In this document: positions 9,589-18,587 of the stretch, in pieces
How the letters are laid out: each line of letters opens with the position of its first letter
Position numbering within the stretch: position 1 is the stretch's first letter
Assembly: GCA_022239325.1 (NCBI GenBank)
Contig: JAKOGP010000001.1
Span: forward strand, 332,870-396,869
DNA from: Flavobacteriaceae bacterium LSUCC0859
GTDB lineage: Bacteria; Bacteroidota; Bacteroidia; Flavobacteriales; Flavobacteriaceae
Length of the DNA stretch: 64,000 nt
Reading direction: 5' to 3'
The notes under the pieces: model-generated
Databases searched by the model: none
What the model saw: the letters and a program-made list of their open reading frames with translations, nothing else
What the model was told of the DNA's origin: nothing
Translations under genes and position numbers: made by a program

Positions 9589-9945
9589 ATGGATCAAGAA
9601 CCACAATTATTATTCATGGCAAGTCTGTATATTTTTGCAGGCCTCATGCACTTTATAAAACCAAAAATCTACCTCAGAATTATGCCTGCTTATTTGCCAT
9701 GGCATAAAGAATTGGTGTTTTTAAGTGGCGTTGCAGAGGTTCTCGGTGGCTTAGGATTATTCTGGGTAGCCACCAAAAATTTAGCCGTTTATGGTATTAT
9801 AGCCATGTTGGGCCTGTTTCTACTGGTACATTTTTATATGCTGAGCTCCCAAAAAGCGGCTTCTGGAATTCCCAGGTGGGTGCTTCTATGCAGAGTGCCA
9901 TTGCAATTTGTGCTTATGTATTGGGCTTATTTACAATTGGTTTAA
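9589..9945 (+). CDS. DoxX-family membrane protein
   Basis: A 118-residue protein with four hydrophobic segments, starting LLFMASLYIFAGLMHFIKP, which is the typical first helix and turn of DoxX-like proteins, followed by the conserved Gly-rich VAEVLGGLGLFW. The cellular role of this branch is not established; some relatives have been tied to redox or quinone functions. It is divergent from PorP/SprF copy 1 with an 87-base gap and is followed by the DUF2805 gene. Confidence 0.85.
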   Translation: MDQEPQLLFMASLYIFAGLMHFIKPKIYLRIMPAYLPWHKELVFLSGVAEVLGGLGLFWVATKNLAVYGIIAMLGLFLLVHFYMLSSQKAASGIPRWVLLCRVPLQFVLMYWAYLQLV

Positions 9946-9954
9946 TTTCTTTCT

Positions 9955-9962
9955 TACCTTTG
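9955..9962 (+). promoter_or_regulatory. Candidate -7 box of the DUF2805 gene
   Basis: TACCTTTG fits TAnnTTTG. It ends only 7 bases before the ATG at 9970, so the transcript would have almost no 5' leader. The -33 element is not clear. Confidence 0.45.
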
Positions 9963-9969
9963 TAAGGCT

Positions 9970-10248
9970 ATGAAAAAAGAATTTACAGAAATTGAATTAG
10001 ACCGCATTATAGAAATGGCTTGGGAAGATCGCACTCCTTTTGAGGCCATTACATTTCAGTTTGGGATCTCAGAACAAGAGACCATTGAGATCATGCGAAG
10101 AGAAATGAAGCCCTCCAGTTTTAGAATGTGGCGTGCTCGCGTACAAGGAAGGACTACCAAACACCGCAAATTAAGAGGGGAAGAAGTAGGTCGGTTTAAA
10201 TGCAATATGCAGCGCCAAATAAGTGGCAATAAAATTTCTAAGAGATAG
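9970..10248 (+). CDS. DUF2805 / TIGR03643 family protein
   Basis: A 92-residue soluble, basic protein matching the DUF2805 (TIGR03643) family by the pattern RIIEMAWEDRTPFEAI, then FGISEQETIEIMRREMKPSSF and the basic RMWRARVQGRTTKH. The first half looks like a helix-turn-helix and the second half is rich in Arg and Lys, so nucleic-acid binding is plausible, but no function is known to me. It is convergent with the S1/P1 nuclease gene, and no clear terminator lies in the 43-base gap. Confidence 0.85.
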   Translation: MKKEFTEIELDRIIEMAWEDRTPFEAITFQFGISEQETIEIMRREMKPSSFRMWRARVQGRTTKHRKLRGEEVGRFKCNMQRQISGNKISKR

Positions 10249-10291
10249 ATAACTCCAACTTGAATATGATGAGTTGCAGCTACAAAACTGC

Positions 10292-11071
10292 TTAGGGCCT
10301 TCCCAACAGCTCATTGAGTAACTTAGCCAACCTGAGCCCACCTTTTTGAATCTGTTTTCTCATAGTAAGCGAATAGGTATACATATACTCATAACCTAGC
10401 TTTCCGTTTTCTGGAAGGTCATTATACAGGGTTTTGGTTATCTTGTGGCTGTCTTCCATCCAGTCTAAAGGCGTCCCGTCTTGGGTGCGTTTTATCTCCT
10501 TTTTAGAAAGCTTGGGCATTTCTTTGGCCAATTCTGTAAAACTCATACCATAACTCTCAATAATGTTGGAGTCCCATACCCGGTGTAGGTTGGTTTTTTG
10601 GCCAAACCAAGTGAGCTGAATATCATTACCTCCCCTATCTTCTTCCCTGCCTATATGCATAGGCTGATGCAAATCTCCAATAAAATGCACCAAGAGTTTT
10701 AGATGAAAAGCTCGGTCTTCCTTAGAAGCCTTAGCATCTCTAATGACATTTACACATTGCTGAATACCCTGAATAATATCGCCCTCTTTGTGGGCCTTTT
10801 CTATACCGTAAGTAGCCTCTAGAGGGAGGTTTACATAGTGCCAGGGATTGTATTTGCTATATTTCTTGTTAGACTTAATGTCGTCCCCAAAATTAGCAAC
10901 CAAGGCTAAGGATGCTCCATCCAGTAATTTTTCAATGGCTTTACGGGTTTTGTGGGTTAGGTGGTCTTGGGCTATCTGTCCTACAGATCTGTGACCTGTT
11001 TTGCCCCAATCTTCTGCCAGGCTAAAAGTAGTTGTAAAAAGGGCTAAGGCTAAGAATAGATAATATTTCAT
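10292..11071 (-). CDS. S1/P1-type zinc nuclease, secreted
   Basis: A 259-residue protein with a signal peptide followed by the first zinc-site residues in EDWGKTGH (W22 and H27). Further expected zinc-site residues are in FGDDI, NPWHYVN, LLVHFIGDLHQPMH and NLHRVWD. Members of the family cut single-stranded DNA and RNA and remove 3'-phosphates, acting outside the cytoplasm as nutrient or phosphate scavengers. All these residues look intact, so an active enzyme is likely. The gene stands alone. Confidence 0.93.
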   Translation of the reverse strand: MKYYLFLALALFTTTFSLAEDWGKTGHRSVGQIAQDHLTHKTRKAIEKLLDGASLALVANFGDDIKSNKKYSKYNPWHYVNLPLEATYGIEKAHKEGDIIQGIQQCVNVIRDAKASKEDRAFHLKLLVHFIGDLHQPMHIGREEDRGGNDIQLTWFGQKTNLHRVWDSNIIESYGMSFTELAKEMPKLSKKEIKRTQDGTPLDWMEDSHKITKTLYNDLPENGKLGYEYMYTYSLTMRKQIQKGGLRLAKLLNELLGRP

Positions 11072-11155
11072 TTGATATTTGATAAAAGTAAGGTCTGGAA
11101 CTAAAAAATTGTTTCTATTCTGTGAAATTATAATTATTTAAAATATTAAAAGCTG

Positions 11156-11163
11156 TAAATTTG
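11156..11163 (+). promoter_or_regulatory. Candidate -7 box of the DUF5916 gene
   Basis: TAAATTTG fits TAnnTTTG and sits 22 bases before the ATG, the same distance as in folE and marR. No TTG at the expected -33 position. Confidence 0.45.
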
Positions 11164-11185
11164 AAAAAACCACCAAGACCAACCA

Positions 11186-13381
11186 ATGACCAAGTATTTA
11201 TTTTCTTTTTTTTTCTGTCTGCCGCTACTTGTATTGGCTCAAGAAACAGAAAAAAAAATCTTTGTAAAATTAATTAACGAACCCATAGTTGTAGACGGAG
11301 ATTTAAGCGAGCCTATTTGGCAGGAAGCCGGTGCAGCAGAAAATTTTCAGCAATATTTTCCATCAGATTCCATTTTAGCCAAGCAGCAAACCCAAATCAA
11401 AATGCTGTATGACAACAGCACCCTGTATTTAGGAGTAACTGTTTACAGCTCGGGAGACCAGTATATTATTCCCTCCTTGCAAAGAGACTTTAGAGCCGGA
11501 AACAACGACAATATTAGTTTCTTATTTGACACTTTTAAAGACGGCACCAATGCTTTTTTATTTGGCACCAATCCTTTAGGCGTTAGAAGAGAAGCCTTAA
11601 TTACAGGGGGTGGTGCAGACCTCTCTGGTTTTACCACCTCTTGGGACGTGAAATGGCGTGGAGAAACCAAAATCGGAGACGGGTACTATACCGCAGAAAT
11701 TGCCATCCCCCTAACCTCCTTTAAGTTTAGGGAAGGAGAAACTTCCTGGCGTTTTAACAGTTACCGTTTTGACATGCAAGAAAACGAGACCAGTACTTTT
11801 GCTAAGATTCCCCAAAACCAGCTCGTATTTAATTTAGCTTTTATGGGAGAAATGGTCTTTGAGGAACCTCTAGGCAAATCCAGAACTCCCTTGGCGCTTA
11901 TCCCTTATGTAAATGGTCTTGCAAGCAGAGATTTTGACATTTCAGATTCAGATGCACAATATAAAGTAGGAGGAGATGCCAAAATAGCGGTAGGCAATGG
12001 TATGAATCTAGATCTCACTTTAAATCCAGATTTTTCCAATGTTCAGGTAGACAACGTAGTAACCAACCTCACCCGTTTTGAAATATCGCTCCCAGAGCGC
12101 AGACAATTTTTTATAGACAACAATGACTTATTTGGCAATTTTGGAAATGCCAGAGATGAGAATCCCTTCTTTTCCAGGCGTATAGGGCTGGCCACTAACA
12201 AGGATGGACAGACCATTGAAAATAGAATTATTGCAGGCATGCGGCTTAGCGGTAAACTTTCAGAAGATTGGCGCCTAGGTCTATTGAATATTCAGACTGA
12301 TGAAGATCTAGAAAACGAAATTGCCAGCAACAACAATACCGTATTCTCCTTACAGAAAAAACTCTTTTCAAGATCTAATATTGGTGTGTTTTTTATTAAT
12401 AGAGAAACATTCAAAGACTATGATTTTCAAGAGGACAATGACAAGTACAATAGGGTATTTGGAGTAGATTACAACCTAGCAAGTGCAGACAATAAGTGGG
12501 TAGGGAAGTTTTTTTTACATGGATCCATGACTCCTGAAGAAAGAGATCAAGAAAGTGCCGGAGGAGCAGAGCTTGTTTTTAACTCCCGCTACTTCAATAT
12601 GGGATTGAGAGGCAATTATGTAGGCGAAGGATTTCAGTCAGATTTAGGTTTTGTGAGAAGAAAAGACATTATTGCAGCCAGACCTTTTGTAGAGCTAGCC
12701 TTTTGGCCCAAGAAAGGAAAAGTAAACAATCACAATCTCAGACTAAGCCCCAATGCCATATGGCGCCCAGGCTTAGATATGCAAAATACAGATTTTACTA
12801 TGTTCAGTTCCTGGACTACCAAATACAGAAACCAAAGTGAAATTTCTGGAAGAATGTTTAACCGCTATACCTTCCTCACAGAGGAATTTGAACCTAGTGG
12901 TAAAGACAATGCAGTCCCCCTTCCTGGGAATGTGGGCTATCATTATACTTCCTTTGAAATTCGGTATCAATCAGACAGAAGAAAAGTATTTTCTTATTCC
13001 ATAGAACCAGGATTTGGACAATTTTATGAAGGTCACAGAAATGTCATTGCTGGAAGCTTTAATCTAAGGTTACAACCCAAGGTAATAGTGGGCCTTCAAT
13101 ATGAGTACAACCAATTGAGAATGCCTAAACCTTATTCCAATACAGAAATCACAATCATAAGCCCCAGAGTAGACATTACTTTTAACAAATCTGTTTTTTG
13201 GACCACTCTAATACAATACAGCAATAGGAATGACAATTTAGGAGTCAACAGTAGGCTTCAATGGCGTTTTGCACCCCTCTCAGACTTATTTGTGGTTTAT
13301 AATGACAACTACTTTGTTACAGATTTTGGACCTAAATTTAGATCTCTAAACTTAAAATTTACCTATTGGTTAAACATTTAG
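11186..13381 (+). CDS. DUF5916 outer-membrane protein with CBM9-like domain
   Basis: A 731-residue precursor. It has a signal peptide (ending LVLAQE), then a carbohydrate-binding family 9-like domain at about residues 28-220 starting PIVVDGDLSEPIWQEA, then a long beta-rich DUF5916 region ending in the barrel-like LKFTYWLNI. The PERRQFF motif near residue 305 is typical of this family. Such proteins are common in Bacteroidota and probably sit in the outer membrane, but their substrate is unknown. It lies 2 bases before the HAD phosphatase gene, so the two are likely co-transcribed. Confidence 0.88.
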   Translation: MTKYLFSFFFCLPLLVLAQETEKKIFVKLINEPIVVDGDLSEPIWQEAGAAENFQQYFPSDSILAKQQTQIKMLYDNSTLYLGVTVYSSGDQYIIPSLQRDFRAGNNDNISFLFDTFKDGTNAFLFGTNPLGVRREALITGGGADLSGFTTSWDVKWRGETKIGDGYYTAEIAIPLTSFKFREGETSWRFNSYRFDMQENETSTFAKIPQNQLVFNLAFMGEMVFEEPLGKSRTPLALIPYVNGLASRDFDISDSDAQYKVGGDAKIAVGNGMNLDLTLNPDFSNVQVDNVVTNLTRFEISLPERRQFFIDNNDLFGNFGNARDENPFFSRRIGLATNKDGQTIENRIIAGMRLSGKLSEDWRLGLLNIQTDEDLENEIASNNNTVFSLQKKLFSRSNIGVFFINRETFKDYDFQEDNDKYNRVFGVDYNLASADNKWVGKFFLHGSMTPEERDQESAGGAELVFNSRYFNMGLRGNYVGEGFQSDLGFVRRKDIIAARPFVELAFWPKKGKVNNHNLRLSPNAIWRPGLDMQNTDFTMFSSWTTKYRNQSEISGRMFNRYTFLTEEFEPSGKDNAVPLPGNVGYHYTSFEIRYQSDRRKVFSYSIEPGFGQFYEGHRNVIAGSFNLRLQPKVIVGLQYEYNQLRMPKPYSNTEITIISPRVDITFNKSVFWTTLIQYSNRNDNLGVNSRLQWRFAPLSDLFVVYNDNYFVTDFGPKFRSLNLKFTYWLNI

Positions 13382-13383
13382 AT

Positions 13384-14193
13384 ATGCGCTACCACACGCT
13401 GTGTACAGACTTAGATGGCACCCTTTTGGCATTAAAAAACAGACCCTCAGATTTTACAGCTACAGTTTTTAAAAAATATGCTTCACAGATAAAAATAATA
13501 TTGGTTTCTGCCAGAATGCCCTCTGGTATGAGATATATCCAAGAAACTTTGGGCATTTTAGACCAGCCAATCATCTGTTATAATGGAGCCCTTGTTATGC
13601 AGGGAGAACAGCTAATAAGCAGTTATACCATTCCGGTGAAACTCCTTAAAGAAGTAGCCACTATTTGTGCATTACACCAGATAGACATGGGGCTATACTC
13701 CTTTGACCAGTGGAGAGCACCTCGCCAGTCAGAACGGGTAACCAAGGAAGAATTTAACACCCAGACCCAAGTTGTTTTAGAGCCCACCCAGACCACCCTA
13801 GAAAGATGGGAGTTAGAGAACAGAGGGGGGCATAAAATTATGCTCATGGGGACCTATGCGTCTGCCAATTTGGTTCAGGAAATCTTAGAAAAAGAATTTA
13901 AAAACAAATTAGATATCTACCGCTCCAATGACACCCTAATAGAGATAAGCCCAGCTGGTGTAGACAAGCTCAAAGGCATTAAAGCACTTTTAGGACCAAA
14001 GACTTCTCTTTCAGGGGTCATGGCTTTTGGAGACAACTACAACGACATTTCTATGCTACAAGGAGTTGGCTTAGGTGTGGCTATGGAAAATGGGAGACCA
14101 GAGCTCAAGGAGATAGCAGACCTGCAGGCCAAAGCCTGTGCAGCAGACGGAGTCGCGCATTTTTTAGAACAATACTTTAACACAGAGATATGA
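13384..14193 (+). CDS. Cof-type HAD-IIB phosphatase
   Basis: A 269-residue hydrolase of the HAD superfamily. Motif I is DLDGT with D9 and D11. Motif IV is GDNYNDISML, and a Lys in PAGVDKLKG is motif III. The family dephosphorylates sugar phosphates and cofactors such as flavins and PLP; the substrate here is not known. The longest frame begins at a TTG at 13366 inside the end of the previous gene. The ATG at 13384 gives the expected length. It overlaps the next gene by 4 bases (ATGA), indicating an operon. Confidence 0.92.
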   Translation: MRYHTLCTDLDGTLLALKNRPSDFTATVFKKYASQIKIILVSARMPSGMRYIQETLGILDQPIICYNGALVMQGEQLISSYTIPVKLLKEVATICALHQIDMGLYSFDQWRAPRQSERVTKEEFNTQTQVVLEPTQTTLERWELENRGGHKIMLMGTYASANLVQEILEKEFKNKLDIYRSNDTLIEISPAGVDKLKGIKALLGPKTSLSGVMAFGDNYNDISMLQGVGLGVAMENGRPELKEIADLQAKACAADGVAHFLEQYFNTEI

Positions 14194-15458
14194 TAGAGGC
14201 AAACCCACTAATCACTCAAGACACCGTTGTTTTTGGTTTGCTAGCCGCTTGCCTGGGCTTGGTATTTTACACCAACCAATTGGCCCATCCTTTTTGGAAA
14301 AAACTGTATACCTATATTCCTGCTGTACTCATGTGCTACCTGCTCCCCTCTTTTTTGGTGAGTGGAGGGATTATTTCCGACGCACATTCCAATTTATACT
14401 TTATGGCCAGCAGATACCTCTTGCCAGCAGCATTGGTGCTCATGACTCTGAGCATAGATTTAAAAGCTATTGCCAACTTGGGGAGTAAGGCACTAATCAT
14501 GTTTTTCACTGGCACTCTAGGTATTGTAATAGGAGGTCCTATATCTATTTTAATCGTCTCCTTGGTCTCCCCAGAAACTGTAGGCGGGAATGATTTTGAC
14601 GCCATATGGCGAGGCTTATCTACCATAGCTGGAAGTTGGATAGGTGGCGGCGCCAATCAGGCTGCCATGTTAGAAATATTTCAGTACAATCCTGAAAAAT
14701 ACGGGGGTATGGTCCTCATAGATATTGTGGTTGCCAATGTGTGGTTAGCCATACTTCTCATGGGAGTTGGAAGAACCGAAAAAATAGACCGATGGCTCCA
14801 GGCAGACACATCATCCTTAAAAGCCCTAACAGAAAAAGTAACCAACTTTCAAAAAAAAGTAAATAGAATTCCTACGGTAAAAGACTTTATAATTCTGCTA
14901 TCCCTAGCCTTTTCTGCAGTTGGATTTGCACACTTCTTTGGTGACTCTATTAGTATGTATCTGGAGACCCATGCCCCCTTTGTCCAGGACAAAAAAAGTT
15001 TTCTCTCCTTCCTAGGTTCTTCTTTCTTTTGGATGGTGGTAATTGCCACAACCATTGGTATAGCCCTGTCCTTTACCAAGGCTAAAAACTATGAAGGTGC
15101 AGGAGCCAGCAAATTAGGAAGCGTGTTTATTTATATTTTAGTAGCTACCATTGGAATGAAAATGGATTTAGGCCAAATATTTGACAATCCAGGCCTCATT
15201 GCCATTGGATTTATTTGGATTGGTATACACGCCGGACTACTCATTTTGGTTGCTAAGCTCATAAAAGCGCCATTCTTCTTTTTGGCCGTAGGGTCTCAAG
15301 CAAATGTAGGAGGTGCCGCTTCTGCTCCAGTTGTGGCTGCAGAATTTAGCCCTTCTTTGAGCTCTGTGGGGGTGCTTCTCGCCGTTGGCGGATACGTAGT
15401 AGGAACTGCAGGAGCACTATTCTGCGCTTATTTAATGGAAATAGCCTCTAATTTTTAA
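14190..15458 (+). CDS. DUF819 family membrane protein (putative transporter)
   Basis: A 422-residue polytopic inner-membrane protein with about ten hydrophobic segments. The DUF819 features GSWIGGGANQAAMLE near residue 150 and AVGSQANVGGAASAPVVAA near residue 370 are intact. The two Gly/Asn-rich segments sit in opposite halves, as in inverted-repeat transporters, so a secondary transport role is inferred. It overlaps the HAD gene by 4 bases. Confidence 0.88.
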   Translation: MIEANPLITQDTVVFGLLAACLGLVFYTNQLAHPFWKKLYTYIPAVLMCYLLPSFLVSGGIISDAHSNLYFMASRYLLPAALVLMTLSIDLKAIANLGSKALIMFFTGTLGIVIGGPISILIVSLVSPETVGGNDFDAIWRGLSTIAGSWIGGGANQAAMLEIFQYNPEKYGGMVLIDIVVANVWLAILLMGVGRTEKIDRWLQADTSSLKALTEKVTNFQKKVNRIPTVKDFIILLSLAFSAVGFAHFFGDSISMYLETHAPFVQDKKSFLSFLGSSFFWMVVIATTIGIALSFTKAKNYEGAGASKLGSVFIYILVATIGMKMDLGQIFDNPGLIAIGFIWIGIHAGLLILVAKLIKAPFFFLAVGSQANVGGAASAPVVAAEFSPSLSSVGVLLAVGGYVVGTAGALFCAYLMEIASNF

Positions 15459-15514
15459 TTTTATAGGGCATATTTTAAACAGAATATTCATCTTTGTCAC
15501 AAAATAATACATCC

Positions 15515-16207
15515 ATGAAAAACAGCTTGATAGCCCTGCTCTCTCTAGTTCTATTAGCAAACTGCACCTCAGAACCTTCAAAAAACACCATGATGGTTTC
15601 TGGAAACATCAAAGGCCTAAAAAAAGGAACCCTCTATTTACAACATATTCCAGATAGCACCCTAGTTGCTCTAGACTCAGTGGTTTTAGAAGGCTCTGGT
15701 GACTTTAGTTTTGATGTTTCATTAGATAGTCCAGAAGTCTTTTATCTATATTTAGATAAGAAGGATTTTAACGATTTAAACGACCGAATTACCTTTTTTG
15801 GAGAACCGGGTTCCATAAATATACAAACCAAGTGGAATAGCTTTGACATAGACCCAGAGATTACTGGATCTAAAAGCCAGGAAAAACTCATAGAATATCG
15901 CGGCATGATGTCTAAATTTAACATCGAAGAAATGCGCATTATGGAAGCTGCTTTTAAAGCCAGTAGCGAACAAAATAGCCAAGCCTTAGACTCTTTACAA
16001 AAGGCATCGGATAGAAATACGCTCCGGAGCTATTTATTCGCCCTGAACTACGCCATGAATAATGCAGACTCTTATGTAGCTCCCTATGTGGCCGTTACAG
16101 ATGTTTCAGACGCCAATCCAAAATTTTTAGATTCTATATACAACAAGCTAAGCCCAGAGGTAGCAGCCTCTAAATACGGCAAACTTTTAGAAGCTCTTGT
16201 AAACTAA
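15515..16207 (+). CDS. DUF4369-type lipoprotein
   Basis: A 230-residue lipoprotein: the signal peptide MKNSLIALLSLVLLANC puts the lipidated Cys at residue 17. The mature start (VSGNIKGLKKGTLYLQ) matches the DUF4369 domain that in Bacteroidota often precedes a thioredoxin-like domain. Here the protein ends before any CxxC thioredoxin motif, so it is a DUF4369-only form. The longest frame starts at a TTG at 15494; the ATG at 15515 is preferred because it makes a proper lipoprotein signal. Function unknown. Confidence 0.82.
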   Translation: MKNSLIALLSLVLLANCTSEPSKNTMMVSGNIKGLKKGTLYLQHIPDSTLVALDSVVLEGSGDFSFDVSLDSPEVFYLYLDKKDFNDLNDRITFFGEPGSINIQTKWNSFDIDPEITGSKSQEKLIEYRGMMSKFNIEEMRIMEAAFKASSEQNSQALDSLQKASDRNTLRSYLFALNYAMNNADSYVAPYVAVTDVSDANPKFLDSIYNKLSPEVAASKYGKLLEALVN

Positions 16208-16224
16208 TTTCAAAAAAAATCTAT

Positions 16225-16254
16225 AAAAAAAGCCCCTACGAAGGGGCTTTTTTT
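16225..16254. terminator. Bidirectional terminator
   Basis: The stem GCCCCT / AGGGGC (16232-16237 and 16242-16247, loop ACGA) is flanked by seven A and seven T, serving the converging genes on both sides. Confidence 0.92.
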
Positions 16255-16276
16255 ATGATAAAATCTTAGCTTAAAA

Positions 16277-16549
16277 TTAAGCAGATAGCTTATTTAGAGA
16301 AGTAACCAATTCAGTAGCTTTGGTTTCCAATTCTTTTTTCACTGATTTTAAGTGTGCAGGTCTGTTGTCTACTTTCTTTTCATTTACCTGAGCAATCAAG
16401 CTATCAAATGCTTCTATGGCGCTGTCAATTAAGGCAGAACCTTCTTTAGAATCTAAATTATTTGTAGCTGCCTCCCAAAGGTATACGGCCTCTATAATAT
16501 CTCCTAATACGTAATTAATGTCTTTCTTTAAGTCTTTTATACTAGCCAT
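16277..16549 (-). CDS. Small helical protein of unknown function
   Basis: A 90-residue, soluble, almost wholly helical protein with no signal peptide, no Cys, and many Lys, Glu and Ala. It begins ASIKDLKKDINYVLGDII. I do not recognise a characterised family, though the clean composition, its own promoter and terminator and good codon content say it is a real gene. A helical-bundle or adaptor-like fold is a guess. Confidence 0.75.
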   Translation of the reverse strand: MASIKDLKKDINYVLGDIIEAVYLWEAATNNLDSKEGSALIDSAIEAFDSLIAQVNEKKVDNRPAHLKSVKKELETKATELVTSLNKLSA

Positions 16550-16571
16550 AATGCTATATTTAAATTTTTGA

Positions 16572-16579
16572 CAAAATTA
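16572..16579 (-). promoter_or_regulatory. Candidate -7 box of the small helical protein gene
   Basis: Minus-strand TAATTTTG fits TAnnTTTG, 22 bases before the ATG. No clear -33 TTG. Confidence 0.45.
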
Positions 16580-16619
16580 CATCTTTTAAACGAAATAGAC
16601 CCTATAATTGTTTGATAAG

Positions 16620-17597
16620 CTATCCCTCCAAAGAAACCTCCAAGAAGATAGCGCTTTCGGGAGATGTAATTTCATAATGCCCAGAGCTCGCAGCCAATAA
16701 AATAGTTTCCCCATAGTTTAAGTCTTCTCTGCCATAAGCAGTGGCCACCTCTGCAGTTCCTTTAACACAAATAAGGATGATAAAACTTTCTCTAGGATCT
16801 ATTATAGACTTGAATTTTCCCTGAACCTGAAGCTTTTTGGTTGTAAAATAGGGGCTTTTAACTATGGGACTAAGCGCATTAATTTTGGATTCATAAGCCC
16901 TTTTATAATCCTTTGAATGCTCAAAATGAAGTGCTGCCAAAGCCTCTTGGGTGTGCAATGGCCTTTTGTGACCATCTGCATTTGTTCTATTAAAATCATA
17001 TACCCGGTAAGTGACATCGGATGTTTGCTGTATTTCTGCTAATAGTATACCCGCTCCAATGGCATGTATGGTTCCTGCTGCTATGTAAAAAGCATCTCCT
17101 TCTTTTACTTCATGCCGGTCTAAAATAGATAACAATACGTCTTTTTCCAAAGCGGCCTGGTAGCGCTGTTGGTCTACTCCCTCTTTGAAACCAACAATCA
17201 AAGCAGCCTCTGGCTCTGCTTCCATCACATACCACATTTCATTTTTTCCCTTAGAACCATGGCGTTTTTGAGCTAGATTATCCTCCGGATGCACCTGAAT
17301 AGACAAATCTTGTGCAGCGTCTAAGAATTTTATTAAAATGGGGAATTCCTTACCAAATAGGCGAAGTACATTTTCTCCTAAAAGCGTTGCCCCATATTGG
17401 TCTATGAGCTCTTGCAAGCTCCTTCCTCCAAAGGCTCCATTTGAAACCAGTGACAATTGCCCAGGCACTCCAGACAACTCCCAGCTTTCGCCAATACCTA
17501 AATAAGATCCTTCTTTATGAAGGCTCGTTTTAAGCTTTTCTCCACCCCAGATACGCTCCTGAAGTATGGGGCTAAATTTTAAGGGGTATAAATCCAT
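16620..17597 (-). CDS. manA: Mannose-6-phosphate isomerase, class I
   Basis: Interconverts fructose-6-phosphate and mannose-6-phosphate, feeding GDP-sugar and polysaccharide synthesis. The 325-residue cupin enzyme shows the zinc-site residues in LSIQVHPEDN, in NEMWYVME and in GTIHAIGAG, and the active-site Arg in VTYRVYDFNR. It is the short class I form usual in Bacteroidota. It is the last gene of an apparent idi, PTPS-family, manA operon (3-base gap upstream). Confidence 0.94.
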   Translation of the reverse strand: MDLYPLKFSPILQERIWGGEKLKTSLHKEGSYLGIGESWELSGVPGQLSLVSNGAFGGRSLQELIDQYGATLLGENVLRLFGKEFPILIKFLDAAQDLSIQVHPEDNLAQKRHGSKGKNEMWYVMEAEPEAALIVGFKEGVDQQRYQAALEKDVLLSILDRHEVKEGDAFYIAAGTIHAIGAGILLAEIQQTSDVTYRVYDFNRTNADGHKRPLHTQEALAALHFEHSKDYKRAYESKINALSPIVKSPYFTTKKLQVQGKFKSIIDPRESFIILICVKGTAEVATAYGREDLNYGETILLAASSGHYEITSPESAIFLEVSLEG

Positions 17598-17600
17598 ATT

Positions 17601-18014
17601 CTAAGAAGGGCCTTTGTAGGTTACAAAATTTCTTGGTGTTTCATATAAGACAACCTCTAAATCTTGACCGGTCTCTAAGTGGGGTTTTAAAAGATCCCAT
17701 ATCACAATGGCTATATTTTCTGCTGTAGGATTTAAATTTTTAAAGACTGGGACTTCGATGTTTAAATTCTTGTGATCAAAGGCGTCTTCTACCTGCTCCT
17801 TTATGAGGTCTTTAAGTACTTTAGCGTCCATGACATAACCAGTGTCTGGGTCTATGTCTCCTGTTACGCTTACAATTAACTCATAATTATGACCGTGAAA
17901 ATTGGGATTATTACACTTTCCGAAGATGGTCTTATTTTTTTCTGCAGACCAATGGGGGTTGTGAAGTCTGTGGGCCGCATTGAAATGCGCCTTTCTGCTA
18001 ATGGTTACTCTCAT
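17601..18014 (-). CDS. 6-pyruvoyl/6-carboxytetrahydropterin synthase family protein
   Basis: A 137-residue T-fold enzyme. Zinc-binding His residues are visible in FNAAHRLH and FHGHNY, with the catalytic Cys in GKCNNPN. Members act on dihydroneopterin triphosphate, the FolE product: QueD makes 6-carboxytetrahydropterin for queuosine, and PTPS makes 6-pyruvoyltetrahydropterin. The CNNPNxHGHNY pattern resembles PTPS as much as QueD, so I leave the exact reaction open. It lies between idi and manA with gaps of 8 and 3 bases. Confidence 0.9.
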   Translation of the reverse strand: MRVTISRKAHFNAAHRLHNPHWSAEKNKTIFGKCNNPNFHGHNYELIVSVTGDIDPDTGYVMDAKVLKDLIKEQVEDAFDHKNLNIEVPVFKNLNPTAENIAIVIWDLLKPHLETGQDLEVVLYETPRNFVTYKGPS

Positions 18015-18022
18015 TGCTTTTT

Positions 18023-18535
18023 TTAGGAAAGGTACGCATAATATTTTTCAAAAATAATCTTAAACCACGGAGTATAGGTATCTGGGTGGTTTTGAATATC
18101 TTTTTTTACGTCTTCAGGGAGCATCCATTTCCAATTGGCAGCTTCCTTTGGGTTTAGGATAGGTTTGCCCTCATATGTGCCTTGCAATACATGGTCTAAT
18201 TCATGTTCAGTAAGCCCATTTCCCATGTCTGCTTTGTATATAAAGGAGAACAAATGCTCTAAAGGGGCCTCAAATCCCATTTCTTCTTGTAGCCTTCTTT
18301 TTCCCGCAGCCAAATGAGCCTCCCCATCTCGTTGATGGCTACAACAGGTATTGGTCCAAAGACCAGGAGAGTGATACTTATCCAAGGCGCGTTGTTGGAG
18401 CATGATCTCTCCTTTTCCATTTTTTATAAAGACAGAGAAAGCCCTGTGAAGTACTGCTTTCTCATGGGCTTCTATTTTCTCCATCAGCCCAAGGGGCTCA
18501 TCTTGCTCGTTTACGAGAACTACAAATTCTTTCAT
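18023..18535 (-). CDS. idi: Isopentenyl-diphosphate delta-isomerase, type 1
   Basis: Interconverts isopentenyl and dimethylallyl diphosphate in isoprenoid synthesis. The 170-residue Nudix-fold enzyme has the catalytic Cys in TNTCCSHQ, the metal-binding REL-type segment as GKRRLQEEMGF, and the conserved HRAFSVFI near residue 30. It is the first gene of the minus-strand trio with the PTPS-family gene and manA. Confidence 0.95.
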   Translation of the reverse strand: MKEFVVLVNEQDEPLGLMEKIEAHEKAVLHRAFSVFIKNGKGEIMLQQRALDKYHSPGLWTNTCCSHQRDGEAHLAAGKRRLQEEMGFEAPLEHLFSFIYKADMGNGLTEHELDHVLQGTYEGKPILNPKEAANWKWMLPEDVKKDIQNHPDTYTPWFKIIFEKYYAYLS

Positions 18536-18587
18536 TGTTTAAAAATACATTCTTTATATATTTTTAGAAAGAGGAGTTGAAAAAGTT

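Noticed and set aside
9940-9970. Full -33/-7 promoter for the DUF2805 gene
   Set aside because: The nearest TTG leaves only 15 bases to the -7 box, so only the -7 box was kept.
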